Source: Chamaecrista fasciculata
Lineage: Eukaryota; Streptophyta; Magnoliopsida; Fabales; Fabaceae
Direction: 5' to 3'
NCBI GenBank assembly: GCA_003254925.1
Contig: QANZ01052393.1
Coordinates: 25,987-89,986, forward strand
DNA length: 64,000 bases
The translations under genes were made by a program, and so were the position numbers. This document shows, one piece after another, positions 1 through 11,982 of this stretch (positions are counted from its first letter, which is position 1; each line of letters begins with the position of its first letter). Below the pieces are notes generated by a model that saw only the letters and a program-made list of their open reading frames with translations, was not told the origin of the DNA and made no database searches.

Positions 1-162
1 AAAAAAAAAAGTCAGGTTGACCGTTATTTTTAACGGTCAAAACCACCTAGACCCCATTTTGCAAACGGCGTAAACCTCAGGCCCCAATTTGAAACTTTTC
101 AAACCACATGTACCCTATCTGAAACGGGGCCAAACCACAGGACCCTATTTTGTAATTTACCC
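1..162. repeat. Right arm of a fold-back repeat cut by the window edge
   Basis: The sequence ends with tgtaatttaccc and carries 'aaaccacatgtaccct'-type phrases. These match the right arms of the complete fold-back elements elsewhere in this window, for example the one at 6633-7062. The left arm lies outside the window, so no target duplication can be checked. No coding sequence was seen. Confidence 0.5.
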
Positions 163-375
163 AAAATAAAATATATTATGTTTATGTATTTTTTAACTCA
201 AAATTTAACTTTTCGATCATTTTTTCTATCTTTTTATTTTCTAATATTTTATTTTATATTATTTTTAAACATACATTCTTTAAAATAAACATTAAAAGAT
301 TATGTAATCATATGTAATAATGTAGATATATCTATAAAAATAGATTAAGAAATTTGTCTAAAATAATAAAATTAA
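163..375. repeat. Low-copy flank with a paralogue near 23640-23820
   Basis: AT-rich non-coding DNA. The stretch at about 296-370 (attatgtaatcatatgtaat and onward) is nearly the same as 23750-23815. It is the left end of a segment shared by the two regions, which continues right of the element at 376-1329. No gene was seen. Confidence 0.5.
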
Positions 376-1329
376 GAGAAAAATGTAACAAGACCCCTTA
401 AACTTTGGGTCATTTAGAAGTAGGCCCTTAAACTATCAATTTTGAAAATCAAATCCTTAAACTTTGAAGATTTAAGAATTAGATCCTTCCATCCATTTTT
501 TCACTAACGGTGTTAATTATTATTAGGATAAATTACACTTTGGTATCCTGTAATTTGGTCATATTCCACTTTGGTACCATGTGGTTTAAAAAGTGATATT
601 CTGGTACCCTGTGATATTCTTTGTTAACACTTTGGTACCCTGAATCTTAATTCCGTTTGAAAATTAACGAAAATTAACCTTTTGGGGGATATTTCATAAT
701 TTTAACCATATTTTGGAGATAAAAGGCAATTTTAATGCAGGAAAAAGAGGTTGAAATTACTAAAACACCCATAAATATTTAAATATCTTCAAAATAGTCC
801 TTAAAAACCCAATTTTAGATCTTAATAGGAGTAGATTGCACAAATTTTCCAGAATTGTGACTGTTTTGAAATTTTATCTTCTATCCTATATTTTTTCAAA
901 TATTATCACCTCAAAAAGTTTTTTATAGTTTTCATTTTAGTCCCTAGATAATATGTATACAAGGACCTATTTGTCATTTTTCAAAAATATTGGAGGGTCA
1001 ATATGTAATTTTTTTCAAAAGTTTTTATTGTTAAATTTACAAACTAGCTCAAAAAATTCCATTTTCTGTTAATTTTCTAACAAAATTAAAGCACAAGGTA
1101 CCAGAATGTCACTTTTTAAACCACAGGGTACCAAAGTGGAATATGGCCAAATCACAGGGTACGAAAGTGTAATTTATCCTAATAATAATTAACACCGTTA
1201 GTGAAAAAATGGATGGAAGGATCTAATTCCTAAACCTTTAAAGTTTAAGGATTTGATTTTCAAAATTGATAGTTTAAGGGCCTACTTCCAAATGACCCAA
1301 AGTTTAAGATGTCTTGTTACATTTTCCCC
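376..1329. mobile_element. Mutator-like fold-back element, TSD TAAAATTAA
   Basis: The long arms are inverted copies of each other: the left starts gagaaaaatgtaacaag and the right ends cttgttacattttcccc. The flanks are direct 9-bp repeats TAAAATTAA at 367-375 and 1330-1338. Nine-base duplications are the hallmark of Mutator-like elements. The inner arms (from about 532 and to about 1176) hold the phrase 'ggataaattacactttggta', shared with the elements at 6633 and 43246, so this may be a composite. There is no transposase, so it is non-autonomous. Confidence 0.8.
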
Positions 1330-1605
1330 TAAAATTAAATGATTCAACCCAAACGTGTCGTAGTGAGGCGAAAGCCAGGAAGCACAGACACAGACACGAA
1401 CACAGGACACGACAAGGACACGTCAACATGTCAAATTCTTAATTTTACAGTACAGGACATGACATATATATATATATATATATAATATATTATAATTTCA
1501 TGAAGAGACAAAATGAAAAAAATAAGAAATTCATAAATATTAATAAAAACTTCAAAAATTACAAAAGATGTCATATATATATGTTCGTACTCCATATTCA
1601 AAAAA

Positions 1606-2875
1606 AGGTAAAATACAGTAAACATACCTGTGGTTTAGCTCGATCGCACATTGGAGTTGTGTGATTTAAAAAATCTCACTTAGGGTATTTGAGGTATGCG
1701 TTACTAAGTAATTAGGGTACCTGTGGTTTTGTTCAGTCAATTTTAATAGAAAATGCTGACATGACGTAATCTTAGTCATCGATTTCCAATGTACCTCAGT
1801 CATTGATTTCTATTGCATCTTAACCGTTGGATTCTTTGCATCTTAGCTGATGGATTCCACTACAAGGTTAAAATCTCATTTTTGGTCATCAAACTAAGGG
1901 GTAACTTTCATTTTGGTCATAGAAACTATTATTTTTCATTTTTGTCATCAAACTTTTACATTTGTTCCGTTTTGGACTCCAAATTGTGATTTTATTGAAA
2001 TTTTCACTGTTATTCTTAGTTATAAATTAGAGATAAAAATAAATTATAAATTTATCTCCAATTTGTGACTAAGAATGAAAAAAAATTTCTTCCTCTCTTT
2101 GCTAACTCACTTATTATTATGCATTTGAGTAGGTGTGAACAAAACCAGGTCCAGCCCAAGGTATAGTCATTGTTTTACTCTATATATTTATATTTTCTTT
2201 TATGAAATATTTTATTTATTGTAGAAAATACATATCTATTATTATTTTTATTAATTGTATATGAAAAATATATAAATATAAACTTAACATCAATTAAATT
2301 ATTTTTTTTAACAAATAAATCAAATTAAATATTTTTATTAATATAAACATCATTAAACTCATGCATAATTAATTCTTATTAATATATACAAGTTAAAAAA
2401 TACAAAATAAATAAATAAATAGGTTAAATGAAAAAATATGATTTTTTTTAGAAATAAAACTTAATCTCTAGGTCAGACCAAAACCCAGCTCAGCCTATGA
2501 TCACCCTAATATTTGAGAGAGAAATGATTCATCTCAATTACTTAAGTTAGAAATAACGGCTTAAATCATATGAAATTATACTTTCAGGACCAAAAATGGA
2601 ACAATGTGAAAGTGTGAGGACCAAAATGAAACAAAAATAGTTTTAGGACCAAAATGAAGCTTATCTCGTAGTTTGATGACCAAAATTTGATTTTTTTTTA
2701 CTGACTCACATGAGTAATACGTCAACATTTTCTGTTAAAATTGACGGAACAAAATCACAAGTATCCTAATTGCTTAAAGACGCATACCTTAAGTACTCTA
2801 AATGAGATTTTTAAAACCACATGACACCAATGTGAAATCGGGCTAAACCACAAATACCTTTACTGTATTTTACCC
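1606..2875. mobile_element. Mutator-like fold-back element, TSD TTCAAAAAA
   Basis: The terminal inverted repeats are aggtaaaatacagtaaa on the left and its complement ending gtattttaccc on the right. Direct 9-bp duplications TTCAAAAAA lie at 1597-1605 and 2876-2884. Inner arms (about 1870-2020 and 2580-2690) are also inverted copies carrying 'ggtcatcaaac' and 'gtttgatgacc'. No coding capacity was seen. Confidence 0.75.
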
Positions 2876-3084
2876 TTCAAAAAATCATAAATGGAGTATT
2901 CTTTTTATGCATTACCAAAATAAGTACTAGAATCGAATAGGCATGTATAAGTAAATAAACAAAATATTTCTTCAAGAATCTAGCTGAAAAGTCATCTAAA
3001 GATTAATTTCATTTTGTCCTCCACTATTATTGTTGCCTTCATCAGTAAATATAACTCCCTCCAACTCCGGTTCATCAAACTGTG

Positions 3085-3205
3085 ATGAGTGATGATGAAC
3101 AACGATGACCAATAGTGCACGACAATGAACGGCGATGAACGACGGTGAACAGTGATGATTGGCGGTGAATGACGATGAACAGCAGTGAACAACAGTGAGC
3201 AAAAG
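3085..3205. repeat. Imperfect short-unit repeat (GATGAAC-type)
   Basis: Runs of gatgaacaacgatgacc-like units of about 9-10 bases repeat about a dozen times with point changes. The open frames crossing it on the minus strand are low-complexity His/Ser/Thr-rich by-products of the repeat, not a gene. Confidence 0.55.
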
Positions 3206-4077
3206 TTGTCGAGATAGTTTTGTCGAAAGGAATATGAGAAAACCCAAAATTGCTTTTCTAGGTTAAAAAACTTACATTTAAAGAGAAGTTGAGTTGAAAC
3301 TATGTCGAGTCATGTCTGAGTCACTAGAAGCGTCTAAATTATCTAGACACACGACAAGACACATGTCCAACATGTGTCGTACGCTTGTAACACTTGTCTG
3401 TCACGTGTTAAACACGCCGACACACCATTTCATGCTTGCTAGGGCAAAAGTAATGGACGGGTGGGACGTGGGGTTGAAAGTTGAAATTTGGAAGCCATCT
3501 CAACCTCAAATTCTCTCAATCGCAATCAATCTGACTATCTTCCCAATGAATAAATATGTAATAAATAATAACTAATTTGCTTGAGGATAACACATATCTC
3601 AATAAATATTACATTCCCAGCTCTGTCAGAATCAAAGTCATAACTTCTGTTGCGAACCAAAAAATAAATAAATAAATAAACAGGCCCTAAAACACTATTT
3701 TGTTTTTTTTTCAAAATAAGATAATTTAAATTTAAGATAAAATTTATCTAATTTTTTTTTTAATTTCTTGTTATAAAACTTTGTGATGACTCATACGGTT
3801 TCATTTTTTATTTTTGTTAATCATCTCTCTACGTTTGATCATATGATTTTTTTATTGTTTAATTTATTTTCAATAATAAGTTGATGATAAAGATATAACA
3901 AAATTTTTGTAAGTAATCCTTTAATTTATTCTCTATGAATAAACTATTTTTATTTTTATAATTATTTAATTTCAGTCAAACTTTTTATTCACGTGATATT
4001 CTTAATTTAATATTTATTCATATTTCATTCAAATTTAATTCCCCTAAATAAGATATAGATTGTTAAAATAAATCACC

Positions 4078-4860
4078 GTGTAGATGATTAAATATATATT
4101 TAGTTATTGACAAGATTTCGACCGCCCAACTCAAATACTATTGTAGAGGAAGAAGAGTGAGACTGGGTTCGGGTATGGGGATGATCAAAATTGAAGTTTC
4201 AAAGGCCCCTAAACAACAATAAACATATAACATCATAATCGATAGGGATGATCAAAATATCCATACCCAATAGGGACCTTGAAATTTATTCTACGGGTAT
4301 GGGTCTGGACCCGAACCTATCCTTAATGGGTCTGGGTCCGAGTATGGTAGTACCCTACCCATACCCTACCCATATACCCATTAGTAATAATAAATATATT
4401 TTTTTATATAAAAATATAATATTTTAACATTTTTTATTGAAAAAATATTATTTTTTTTTATAAATATTGAAATATTTTATTAATGCATTCATATTTATGA
4501 TTTATTTTTTTTATTTTTAGTAGTTATAAATGTAAAATGTTAGATGAATATAAATTTTATATTAAAAAATAGTTTATTTTAAAAAAAAATCGGATCTGGG
4601 TTCGGGTATGGGGATTAGACTACCCAGCGGGTATAGGTATGGGGATTAATTTTGATATCTGTTCACTTACGAGTCTGGGTCCAAATATCATAGTATCCTA
4701 CCCATACCTACCCATGATCATCCCTATAATAGGAAGGGTGAAGAGATAGACTAGACAGCCACAAATATATGAAAATGTAGTTGATAATGATCTAGTGGAG
4801 TATGCTAATCTTGTGGCATTTGCCCTATCAATGGCATATGTCGATGTGGAGGGAAAGACA
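4078..4860 (+). pseudogene. Ty1/copia polymerase relic A
   Basis: This matches, base by base, the better preserved copia relics at 17510-18400 and 29756-31250. Shared segments are 'ttgacaagatttcgaccgcccaac' and 'gagatagactagac', and the later part corresponds to the integrase/reverse-transcriptase linker and start of the reverse transcriptase. It has many stops and frameshifts and is interrupted by a hAT-like MITE at 4243-4726. No LTR was recognised beside it. Confidence 0.5.
4243..4726. mobile_element. hAT-like MITE (TAGGGATGATCA ends)
   Basis: The terminal inverted repeats are tagggatgatca and tgatcatcccta. The body carries repeated 'gggtatggg' and 'ccatacccta' phrases and an AT-rich centre. 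It is a sibling of the element at 22057-22539, which has a clean 8-bp target duplication. The flanks here have diverged and show no perfect duplication. It sits inside a copia relic. Confidence 0.65.
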
Positions 4861-5204
4861 ATTTATAATTTTAATGGTGGGAATATAAATTGTCACAAAA
4901 GTCTAGAAATATTTAAATATCATCAAAATAATTCTAAAAAACACAAAAGTCTAGAAATATGATTTCATTATTTCGTTGAATTCATTGTGATGAGTAGTTT
5001 CTAGATATGTAATTTATTTTTGAAAACTTTATTTCTGTCTGTTATTATTTCTTACTCGAAAGTGTTATATAATGGTATTAGAATAAGAAGTCATGTGGAA
5101 ATCATTAACTTTATTTGCTCTCAAATTTTTACCACAAGCTTATAAAAATATGTAGATATATATCAAATGTAACAATTAAAATTTTGAATTATTGAGTTTG
5201 CTAA
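4861..5204. other. Intergenic, nothing recognised
   Basis: AT-rich DNA with no open frame of interest and no repeat end that I could define. Confidence 0.4.
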
Positions 5205-5970
5205 TTTGACTTCTTTCTCCTTTGGCTATGAAGCATGGACATTGACACGGACACAGTGCACAGGACACGTCACGGACACACCAACACGCCAAATTCTTAA
5301 GATTACACGACACGACATATATTTATATATATAAATAATTAAAAATCTATAAATTTTGATGGAAACTATAAGAATTAGAATATACTATATGTGTCATTAT
5401 TTTCTATTTTTTGTCATATTAAAGTTATAAAAATTGATTTTATACTCTGAAACTTATGAATATGTGTCGTGTGGGTGTCGTACAGGTGTTGGACACGGAC
5501 ACGTGTTTGACATGGTGACACGCCTCCGAAATGAAGTGTCCATGCTTCATAGTCCTCTGGTAAATGCTCATTCTTCCATTTTGTTTTATGTAATAAACTG
5601 ACAATTTAGTCTCTTAAAGATCAGCAAATTGATAATTTGATTTTTGAAACATTAAAATACATAATTTAGTTATGAAAGATCATAATAGTATATCATTTCA
5701 ATCTTTTAGGGATTAAAAGGTATACCATTTTAATATTTTAGGGATTAAATTGTGTATTTCAAGTTTTTTACAGATTGATATGTTAATTTGATGATCTTTT
5801 AAGAATCAAATTATTATGTTATTCTTATTTATTAATCATAACACGAAGTAATTAACATTAATGTTGAGTTTCATGATGAATTATTTCAATAGAAACTATT
5901 TTATAGCTTTTAATTTTTTAATCCGAATTGACGATTTAATTGTTATAATATCACAAATATATTTGGACGA
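5205..5970 (+). pseudogene. FMO relic: exon 3 tail plus intron 3
   Basis: After the MITE at 5226-5552 the sequence resumes with tcctctggtaaatgctcatt. This equals the exon 3 end and donor site of the FMO pseudogene (13376 onward). The homology continues through several hundred bases of intron 3, including 'gttgagtttcatgatgaatta' beside 'gttgagttccatgaagaatca' at 13710. About 17 bases of exon 3 (cttctttctcctttgg) remain left of the MITE. No exon 1, 2, 4 or 5 was found nearby. This is the remnant of a third, older FMO copy. Confidence 0.6.
5226..5552. mobile_element. hAT-like MITE inside FMO relic
   Basis: The terminal inverted repeats are ctatgaagcatggac and gtccatgcttcatag. The flanks are TCCTTTGG (5218-5225) and TCCTCTGG (5553-5560), an 8-bp duplication with one mismatch, which is the hAT size. 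The centre has cacggacac-type repeats and a TA-rich tract. There is no coding capacity. It is inserted at the exon 3/intron 3 border of the FMO relic. Confidence 0.65.
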
Positions 5971-7155
5971 ATGGTCAAATTGGTCCTAAAAGTTGTCATT
6001 TAATTTTATTTTGGTCCGAAAATATTAAATGTGGTCATATCTGTCTTGTTTCAAGTTCGATTTTGATGAGTATAGAGCTACATGTTGCTTTTACGAGTAC
6101 TTTCTCTAACCAATTGGGGCCGTTAACAAACGAGGTCAAATTGAGTCTGAAAGTGAACCGCTCGTTGGTCATATTTGTTTTGTTTCAAGTTAGAATGTGA
6201 CGAGTTCAGAGTTGCAAATTACTCTGAATGAGTACTTTTTTTGTCAAGTTGGAATTGTTAATAAATGTGGTCAAATCAACCTCAAAAGTGGGTTTGGGAC
6301 AAAGTTTTCATAATTTTTTTAGTTTTTTGGTCCCAAACTTACGTTCAAGCTCAATTTGATCTCATTTGTTGGCAATACCAACTAGGTAGAAAAAAAGCTC
6401 GTTAAGATTAACTTGTAGCTATGAATTGATCTTTTTCAAACTTGAAACGAGAGAGATTTAACCAATTTTACATGTTTGACCGTGGAAGGCGTTGCCCACT
6501 TTTGGGACTCGATTTCACCTCATTTACTGACAGTTCCAACTAGTTAGAGAAAGTACTCTTCAAAAGCAACATGTAGCTTTGAAGTCGGTACATTTGAGCT
6601 TAAAGTAAGAATGATATAACCATTTCAATAATGGGTAAATTACACTTTGATACCCTGTGGTTTGACCCTATTTCACTTTGGTACCCTGTGGTTTGAAACT
6701 TGACACTTTGGTACCCTGTGGTATTCTCCATTAACACTTTGGTACCCTTTGGAGCTTTTTTGTAATTTTAACCATAACAAATTTTGCAAAAATTACATAT
6801 TGACCCCAAAAAATTTTCAAAAAATTACAAATAGGTCCTTGGATACATATTATATAGGGACTAAAATGAAAAATTTAAAATTTTTTTGGGGTCAATATGT
6901 AATTTTTGTAAAATTTATTATGGTTAAAATTACAAAATAGCTCCAAAGGGTACCAAAGTGTTAATGGAGAATACCACAGGGTACCAAAGTGTCAAGTTTC
7001 AAACCACAGGGTACCAAAATGAAATAGGGTCAAACCACAGGGTACCAAAGTGTAATTTACCCTTCAATAATTTATGACCAATATAAAACTAAACGGTACC
7101 ATTTAGGATCAATATAAACATTTTGAAATATTTTGGGCCAATTTGAACATTTGAC
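5970..7155. mobile_element. Long fold-back repeat, family 'FB', split by a MULE-like insertion
   Basis: The left arm reads 'aaattggtcctaaa ... ggtcatatctgtcttgtttcaag ... gacgagttcagagtt'. The right arm is its approximate reverse complement. The arms carry the recurring phrases 'tttctct..ccaattggggc' and 'aaacgaggtcaaat'. The family recurs at about 7850, 9420, 13815, 14595, 24940, 40785 and 61455. This copy lies in the FMO relic's intron 3 and is interrupted by 6633-7062. Confidence 0.5.
6633..7062. mobile_element. Mutator-like fold-back MITE, TSD TTCAATAAT
   Basis: The inverted ends are gggtaaattacacttt and aaagtgtaatttaccc. The arms carry repeated 'ggtaccctgtggtttga' phrases. Perfect 9-bp direct repeats TTCAATAAT lie at 6624-6632 and 7063-7071. 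The element is 430 bp, a close sibling of 43246-43644, and has no transposase. It landed in the right arm of an older FB repeat. Confidence 0.85.
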
Positions 7156-7850
7156 CGATATATTTTTTTTGTCCTTGACATTGGAAATGCATTTTCAGTC
7201 CTTTGTTTTTTTTTAAAAAAAAATAAACATATAATTTTATTCTTGAAGATATACGAGTCGATAATTCAATCCTTGATAATTTGCATATTTTAGCCATTGA
7301 AAGTTGTGGATGCATATAACTTAGTCCCATAAACTTATTTTTAATAAGGACTAATTTGCTAGGATAAATGAACTTAAACATATTACAGATATATTTATTA
7401 TCTCTTTCTCCAAAAGTTTTCTTTGGGGTTTATATTGAAAAGTTTAGGGAGATATTTGTTATCCCATTCCCTTAAACATTTTTGGGATCTATGTTAAAAA
7501 AAGTCTTAGATAAATTTGTTTTCCTGGCATGTTGAAGCAATCATAGAGTTTATGTTTTTCCTAAACCGAGTAACATGCATAAGTTCCTTGTAATGGAGTT
7601 TATGTGTTTCCTTAAGTTTAGGTATATGCTTAGGTTCTTTAAATTTGATATATATGAGTATCTCTAACTTAATCTATATGAAGAATTAAAATTTTTTCTC
7701 CTTAAGTTTTAGGGTTTGGTAAAAGCTTGAAGTTTTTGCATGAGGTTACCGGAATAATGTTTGAATTAAAGAAAAAAATTAATTTGTGATTTTTATTTTT
7801 TTTAATTCAAAATTTCTTTGATATTTTGTACCATGAACTTAAGGACATGC
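7156..7850. other. Intergenic, no gene seen
   Basis: AT-rich DNA with fragments of 'ctcctttaagtt'-like repeats. Open frames here are short and without recognisable motifs. Confidence 0.4.
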
Positions 7851-8500
7851 TTAGGTTCTCCCCTGATGAGATCAAGTTCGAATGTGACGAAACTAGAGCT
7901 ACATGTTGCATTTGATGAGTTATTTCTCTCTCCAATTGAAGCCATCAAGAAACAAAGTCAAATCAAGTAATTGCGTCTCTCGTTTCATAGTCAAGTAAAG
8001 TTGGTAATATCTTTCACGTTTCAAGTTCAAATACGACGAGTTCAAAGCTACAAATTACTCTTGATAAATACTTTTCCTAACTAGTTGAAACTGTCAGCAA
8101 ATGAGATCAAATTGAGCTTGAAAGTATGTTTAGGACCAAAAAGTGAAAAAAAAATTATAAAAATAGGTCCAAAACCAGTTTTGCGCACAATTTGACATCA
8201 TTGTTCATGGTTCTAATGGGACAGAAGAGGACTTGTACATTAAGAGTATGTCGTAGCTCTAAAACCGTCACATTTCAACTTCAAAGATATGACCAACTTC
8301 GCTTGTTTGACCTCGAAATAAACGACCCATTTTCAGAGCTTGATTTGACCTTGTTTCCTGAGAAGCCCAATTAGAGAGATAAATGACTCATCAAAAGCAA
8401 CATGTAACTCCAGCCTTATCCCATTCAAACTTGAAACGAATGAGATATAACCATATTCAATTGTTGGATCAAAAAATGAAAAATTATTAAAATGTGTGGG
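7850..8500. mobile_element. FB-family fold-back repeat
   Basis: It shares the phrases 'gttcgaatgtgacgaaactagagctacatgttgc' (left arm) and their inverse 'aacatgtaactccag ... cattcaaacttgaaacgaatgagatataacc' (right arm) with the other FB copies. The ends are not sharp and no target duplication was identified. Confidence 0.45.
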
Positions 8501-8589
8501 ATCAATTTTGTAACAATGATAAAGGGCTGGATTGAAATCCACTCCAAACATAGGGGATGAAAAGTGCAATTTGGCCTTAAATTTTATAA

Positions 8590-9420
8590 ACATAAAATTA
8601 TTTGAGATATATTTGTCATATTTTTGTAAAATAAGCCATCGCCACTAAAACATCTTATCATTGTAAATGATATATTATTTTGGTTGGCCAGACGATTTTC
8701 AAAGCTTCATCAAGATTATTTTGAATTCGACTCATGTAATTCTATCTACCAACTACAATCATTACAAACCTATTTGAATAATTTCACACCTAATAATCAC
8801 ATTTTTTCAACTATTACCCAAACAATATACTTCAACCAATAATCTGATTATTTATAATCTGATCATAATCTAATTATAATTCGATCATATTAAAAGCAAA
8901 TCCAAACTGAGCCTTAGTCTTTGAATATTGTAAATTAATTTTTTGGTCATTAATTTCCGAGAGAACTTATATTTTAATCCATAAATTTGTTTCAAATTTC
9001 ATCGTGAGATATATTCGAAATATACTTTGAAGTCAACATATATATTTCAAATATCTAAGAACTAAATTATAATTTTAGAATAAAGAAAAGAACTAAAAAA
9101 TAAGTTTACTTTTGACCTTTTTTACAAATATAGACTATTTACTACTTAGTATACCATGGACTAAAAATATTAACATTTGCAGCAAAATTGGGGATTAAAA
9201 AATATATTTATAATATAAAGAGATTAATTTTCAGACAAGTACAAAGACTACAAAATAGGTTTATTTTTTATATATATAGGTCAAAATCTCATTTTGGTCT
9301 TCAATATTTACCTTAAACTCTGTTTCAATCCCTAATATTTTTCTGTTCAGTTTTGGCCCTTTATGTTTCTCAACAGTTCTATTTTGGTCCTTAATAAGTT
9401 TCACAATTGGTTTTTATATT
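8590..9420. other. Intergenic, nothing recognised
   Basis: AT-rich non-coding DNA. It contains 'ttggtcattaatttcc'-type low-copy repeat words but no boundary, RNA gene or exon that I can support. Confidence 0.4.
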
Positions 9421-10050
9421 ATAACTATTGAATGTAATCGATATCTATCTCGTTTCAAATCCAAATGTGACGAAATCGAATCTAGAGTTACTCCTAAAGA
9501 GTTCTTTCTCTTCCCAGCTGAACTATGTCGACAAACAAGGTCAAATCGAACTTGAAATCGAACCTGAAAGTGGATCACTCATTTCATGTAGTTGGTCATA
9601 TCTCTCTCATTTCAAGTCGGAATGCAATGAAATCAGAGATACAAGATTCTTGACGAGTTCTTTCTCTGTCCATTTAGAGTTGTCAGCAAATGAGGTCAAA
9701 TAATATTTTAAAAGTCAATTTGGTCAAAATACCAATACCAGCTTTAAGAATATTATTTGATCTCGTTTGCCAACGGCCCAAACTAAATAGAGAAAGAATT
9801 TGTCAAGAGTTACTCGTAGCTTTGATTTCATCACATTCAAACTTGAAACAAGAAGGATATGACCAACTTCATGAAATGATAGATGCCCATTCTCAGGTCT
9901 GATTTGGTCTCGTTTGTCATCAGCCTCAGCAGGGCAAAGAAAGAACTCATAAAATACTAACATGTAACTCTAATTTCGCCGTATTTGGACTTGAAACGAG
10001 AGAGATATGACCACATTCAGTAGATAGGGACTAAAACAATATTATTGAGA
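9420..10050. mobile_element. FB-family fold-back repeat
   Basis: The left arm from about 9440 (tctcgtttcaaatccaaatgtgacg) and the right arm to about 10020 (cttgaaacgagagagatatgacc) are inverted copies. The 91-aa and 70-aa open frames inside are by-products of the arms. It borders the truncated left end of the FMO pseudogene, so it may mark the breakpoint where exon 1 was lost. Confidence 0.45.
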
Positions 10051-10478
10051 AACATTAAGGATCAAAATAGAATAGAAAAGATATTAAGGAACAAAGCAAA
10101 ATTTAGGATAAATATTAGAAAGAAAAATGACAATTTGATCAAATATACATATATCCATGATTGATTATTGTGATTCTTGTTTTCAAAGTGATAGTTTATA
10201 TATATATATATATATTTATATGGGTATATTTGCAGGCGTGCCATAGATTTTGTGATAAGTCTAAACACCAAATTATGGTTTTGGAATAAATTTAAAGAAT
10301 AAAAAAAATTTCTCTAAAGTGATGGGTTCACACATGTGTGCAGGTGTATATGGTGGATTTTGTGATACTATGCATAGGAAGGTTCAGTGATGTGCCTAAC
10401 ATTCCAGAGTTTCCACCAAAGGGAGGGCCAGAAGTGTTTAAAGGGAAAGTGATATACTCTAAGGACTATGCCTCCATG

Positions 10479-10909
10479 ACATAGTGCAAAAAACCGGACC
10501 GATCATTGATTCGGTGAAAGGCTCGGGTCACTAGTTCACTGGTTCAACCACTGGGTCACTGGTTCAACCGGTTGAGCCGGTTTACTTAAAAAATACATTT
10601 TCAAATATACTTATTCATCAAATACATATTGATATATTACAATAATTTAAATTTAGAGTAAAAATTAAACATAACCATATGTCCATCACATATAATAAGT
10701 TTCAAATATTTAATTTTTTTCTTTTTTTTTTTAAATTTTTTAAAATATTTCCGGGTTAACCGATTTCTGGTTTAACCAGTCGGTTCGAGCGGTTTGACCC
10801 GGTTCACCACCGGGTCAACTGCAGGCCGATATTTTATTTTTTTCGGACCAGACTGGTGTCCGGTTCGCCAATTGAACCAGCCGGTCCGGTCCGGTTTTTT
10901 CTAGATTGG
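10479..10909. mobile_element. TIR element inserted in FMO pseudogene exon 2
   Basis: The flanks are direct repeats TCCATG at 10473-10478 and 10910-10915. Removing the element and one repeat restores the reading frame ...YASM-DSQTASDF. The ends are approximate inverted repeats around aaaaaaccggaccg and cggtccggttttttc. The body is rich in 'ggttcaaccggtt' words. The 6-bp duplication is short for hAT, so the superfamily is left open. There is no coding capacity. Confidence 0.7.
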
Positions 10910-11079
10910 TCCATGGATTCTCAAACTGCTTCTGATTTTGTCATAGGAAAGCCTGTCACTGTCGTTGGATCCCAAAAATCTGCTTTGGATATCGCCATGG
11001 AGTGCCAAGCGGTGAACGGTACTCCATACTTTTATATTTTCATGATGAATAAAAGTGAACATTTATATTTTAATCAATG

Positions 11080-11570
11080 TTTTTAAAATTGGGCCAAGCA
11101 TCGAATTTACTCAAGCAGCGATTTAAGGTTTAATGGTTCAATTAGAATTTAATCAAGGTCGAATTGTTAATAATTAAATAAATTAAAAATAATATAAGAA
11201 AAATATACTAATAAATATTAAAAATATATCATAAACTTTTTAAATTTAAGCTTGAATGAGTAAGAAACTGAGAACTAAAAGGATAAAAGATCAAATGTTG
11301 AAGTGAAAACTACCAAGTAGCTTATTATTTTAAGTCTAAACTTAATAAGAAAAAAAAATCCTTTAAAATAACATCACTTTAATCTAAAAAAGTAAAAAAA
11401 AAAAAAGAAGAACAAAAAAAGTCTGAACCCGTTCAACCCTAAAACCGTCCGGTTTTTTATCGATTCATCCGGTTCTTAATCCAGGCGATTTTGTAAGCAA
11501 CTCGGACCAGACCACTATCTGGTTCCTGGTTGCACTGGTCCGGTCCGGCTTGTACAACGATGCTTTTATT
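11080..11570. mobile_element. Diverged relative of the 10479 element (pseudogene intron 2)
   Basis: It begins near 'caatgtttttaaaattgggcc' and ends near 'ggtccggtccggcttgtac'. Internal 'aaaccgtccggttttttatcg' and 'cggaccagacca' words match the element at 10479-10909. The AT-rich centre and blurred ends suggest an older insertion. No target duplication was confirmed. Confidence 0.4.
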
Positions 11571-11982
11571 CTCTAAATTTACATCGAAGCAATTGATTAA
11601 TTTTTGAAAAATTAAAATATATGACTTGATTTTTAATATAATACAATTATCATTTATTTGGTATTTGGATCAAATTCAAGGACTAGAAATTATAAATTCA
11701 AGGACCTATAATTATAAATTTTGTACAAATTAAGGGGCTAAAAAGTATAAAATTTGTCTAAATTTAGGGACCAAATCATCATAAACACCAAATCATTGAC
11801 AATTATAATATTTAAGAGATTAAATCGTATATATTGATTATTTAAATTATTGGTCAAAGTATTATAATTTCAGTCCTATATATATGTTCTTATATTCATT
11901 TTAAAATATAAACAACCAAAATAAATATGAAAATATATATTTAAGATCAAAATATCTTTCGAGCTAAACTATTTAAACTCTA

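Larger units (their letters stand above)
1376..3445. mobile_element. Degenerate hAT-like MITE, split by a later insertion
   Basis: The left end (ggaagcacagacacagacac) and the right end (acaccatttcatgcttgc) resemble the ends of the cleaner element at 5226-5552. The paralogous segment near 24055 lacks this block, which supports an insertion. A fold-back element (1606-2875) later split it. The ends are diverged and I could not define a target duplication. Confidence 0.4.

Noticed and set aside
9428..9902. Overlapping frames of 91 and 70 codons
   Set aside because: They lie in the arms of an FB repeat whose sequence recurs seven times in the window.
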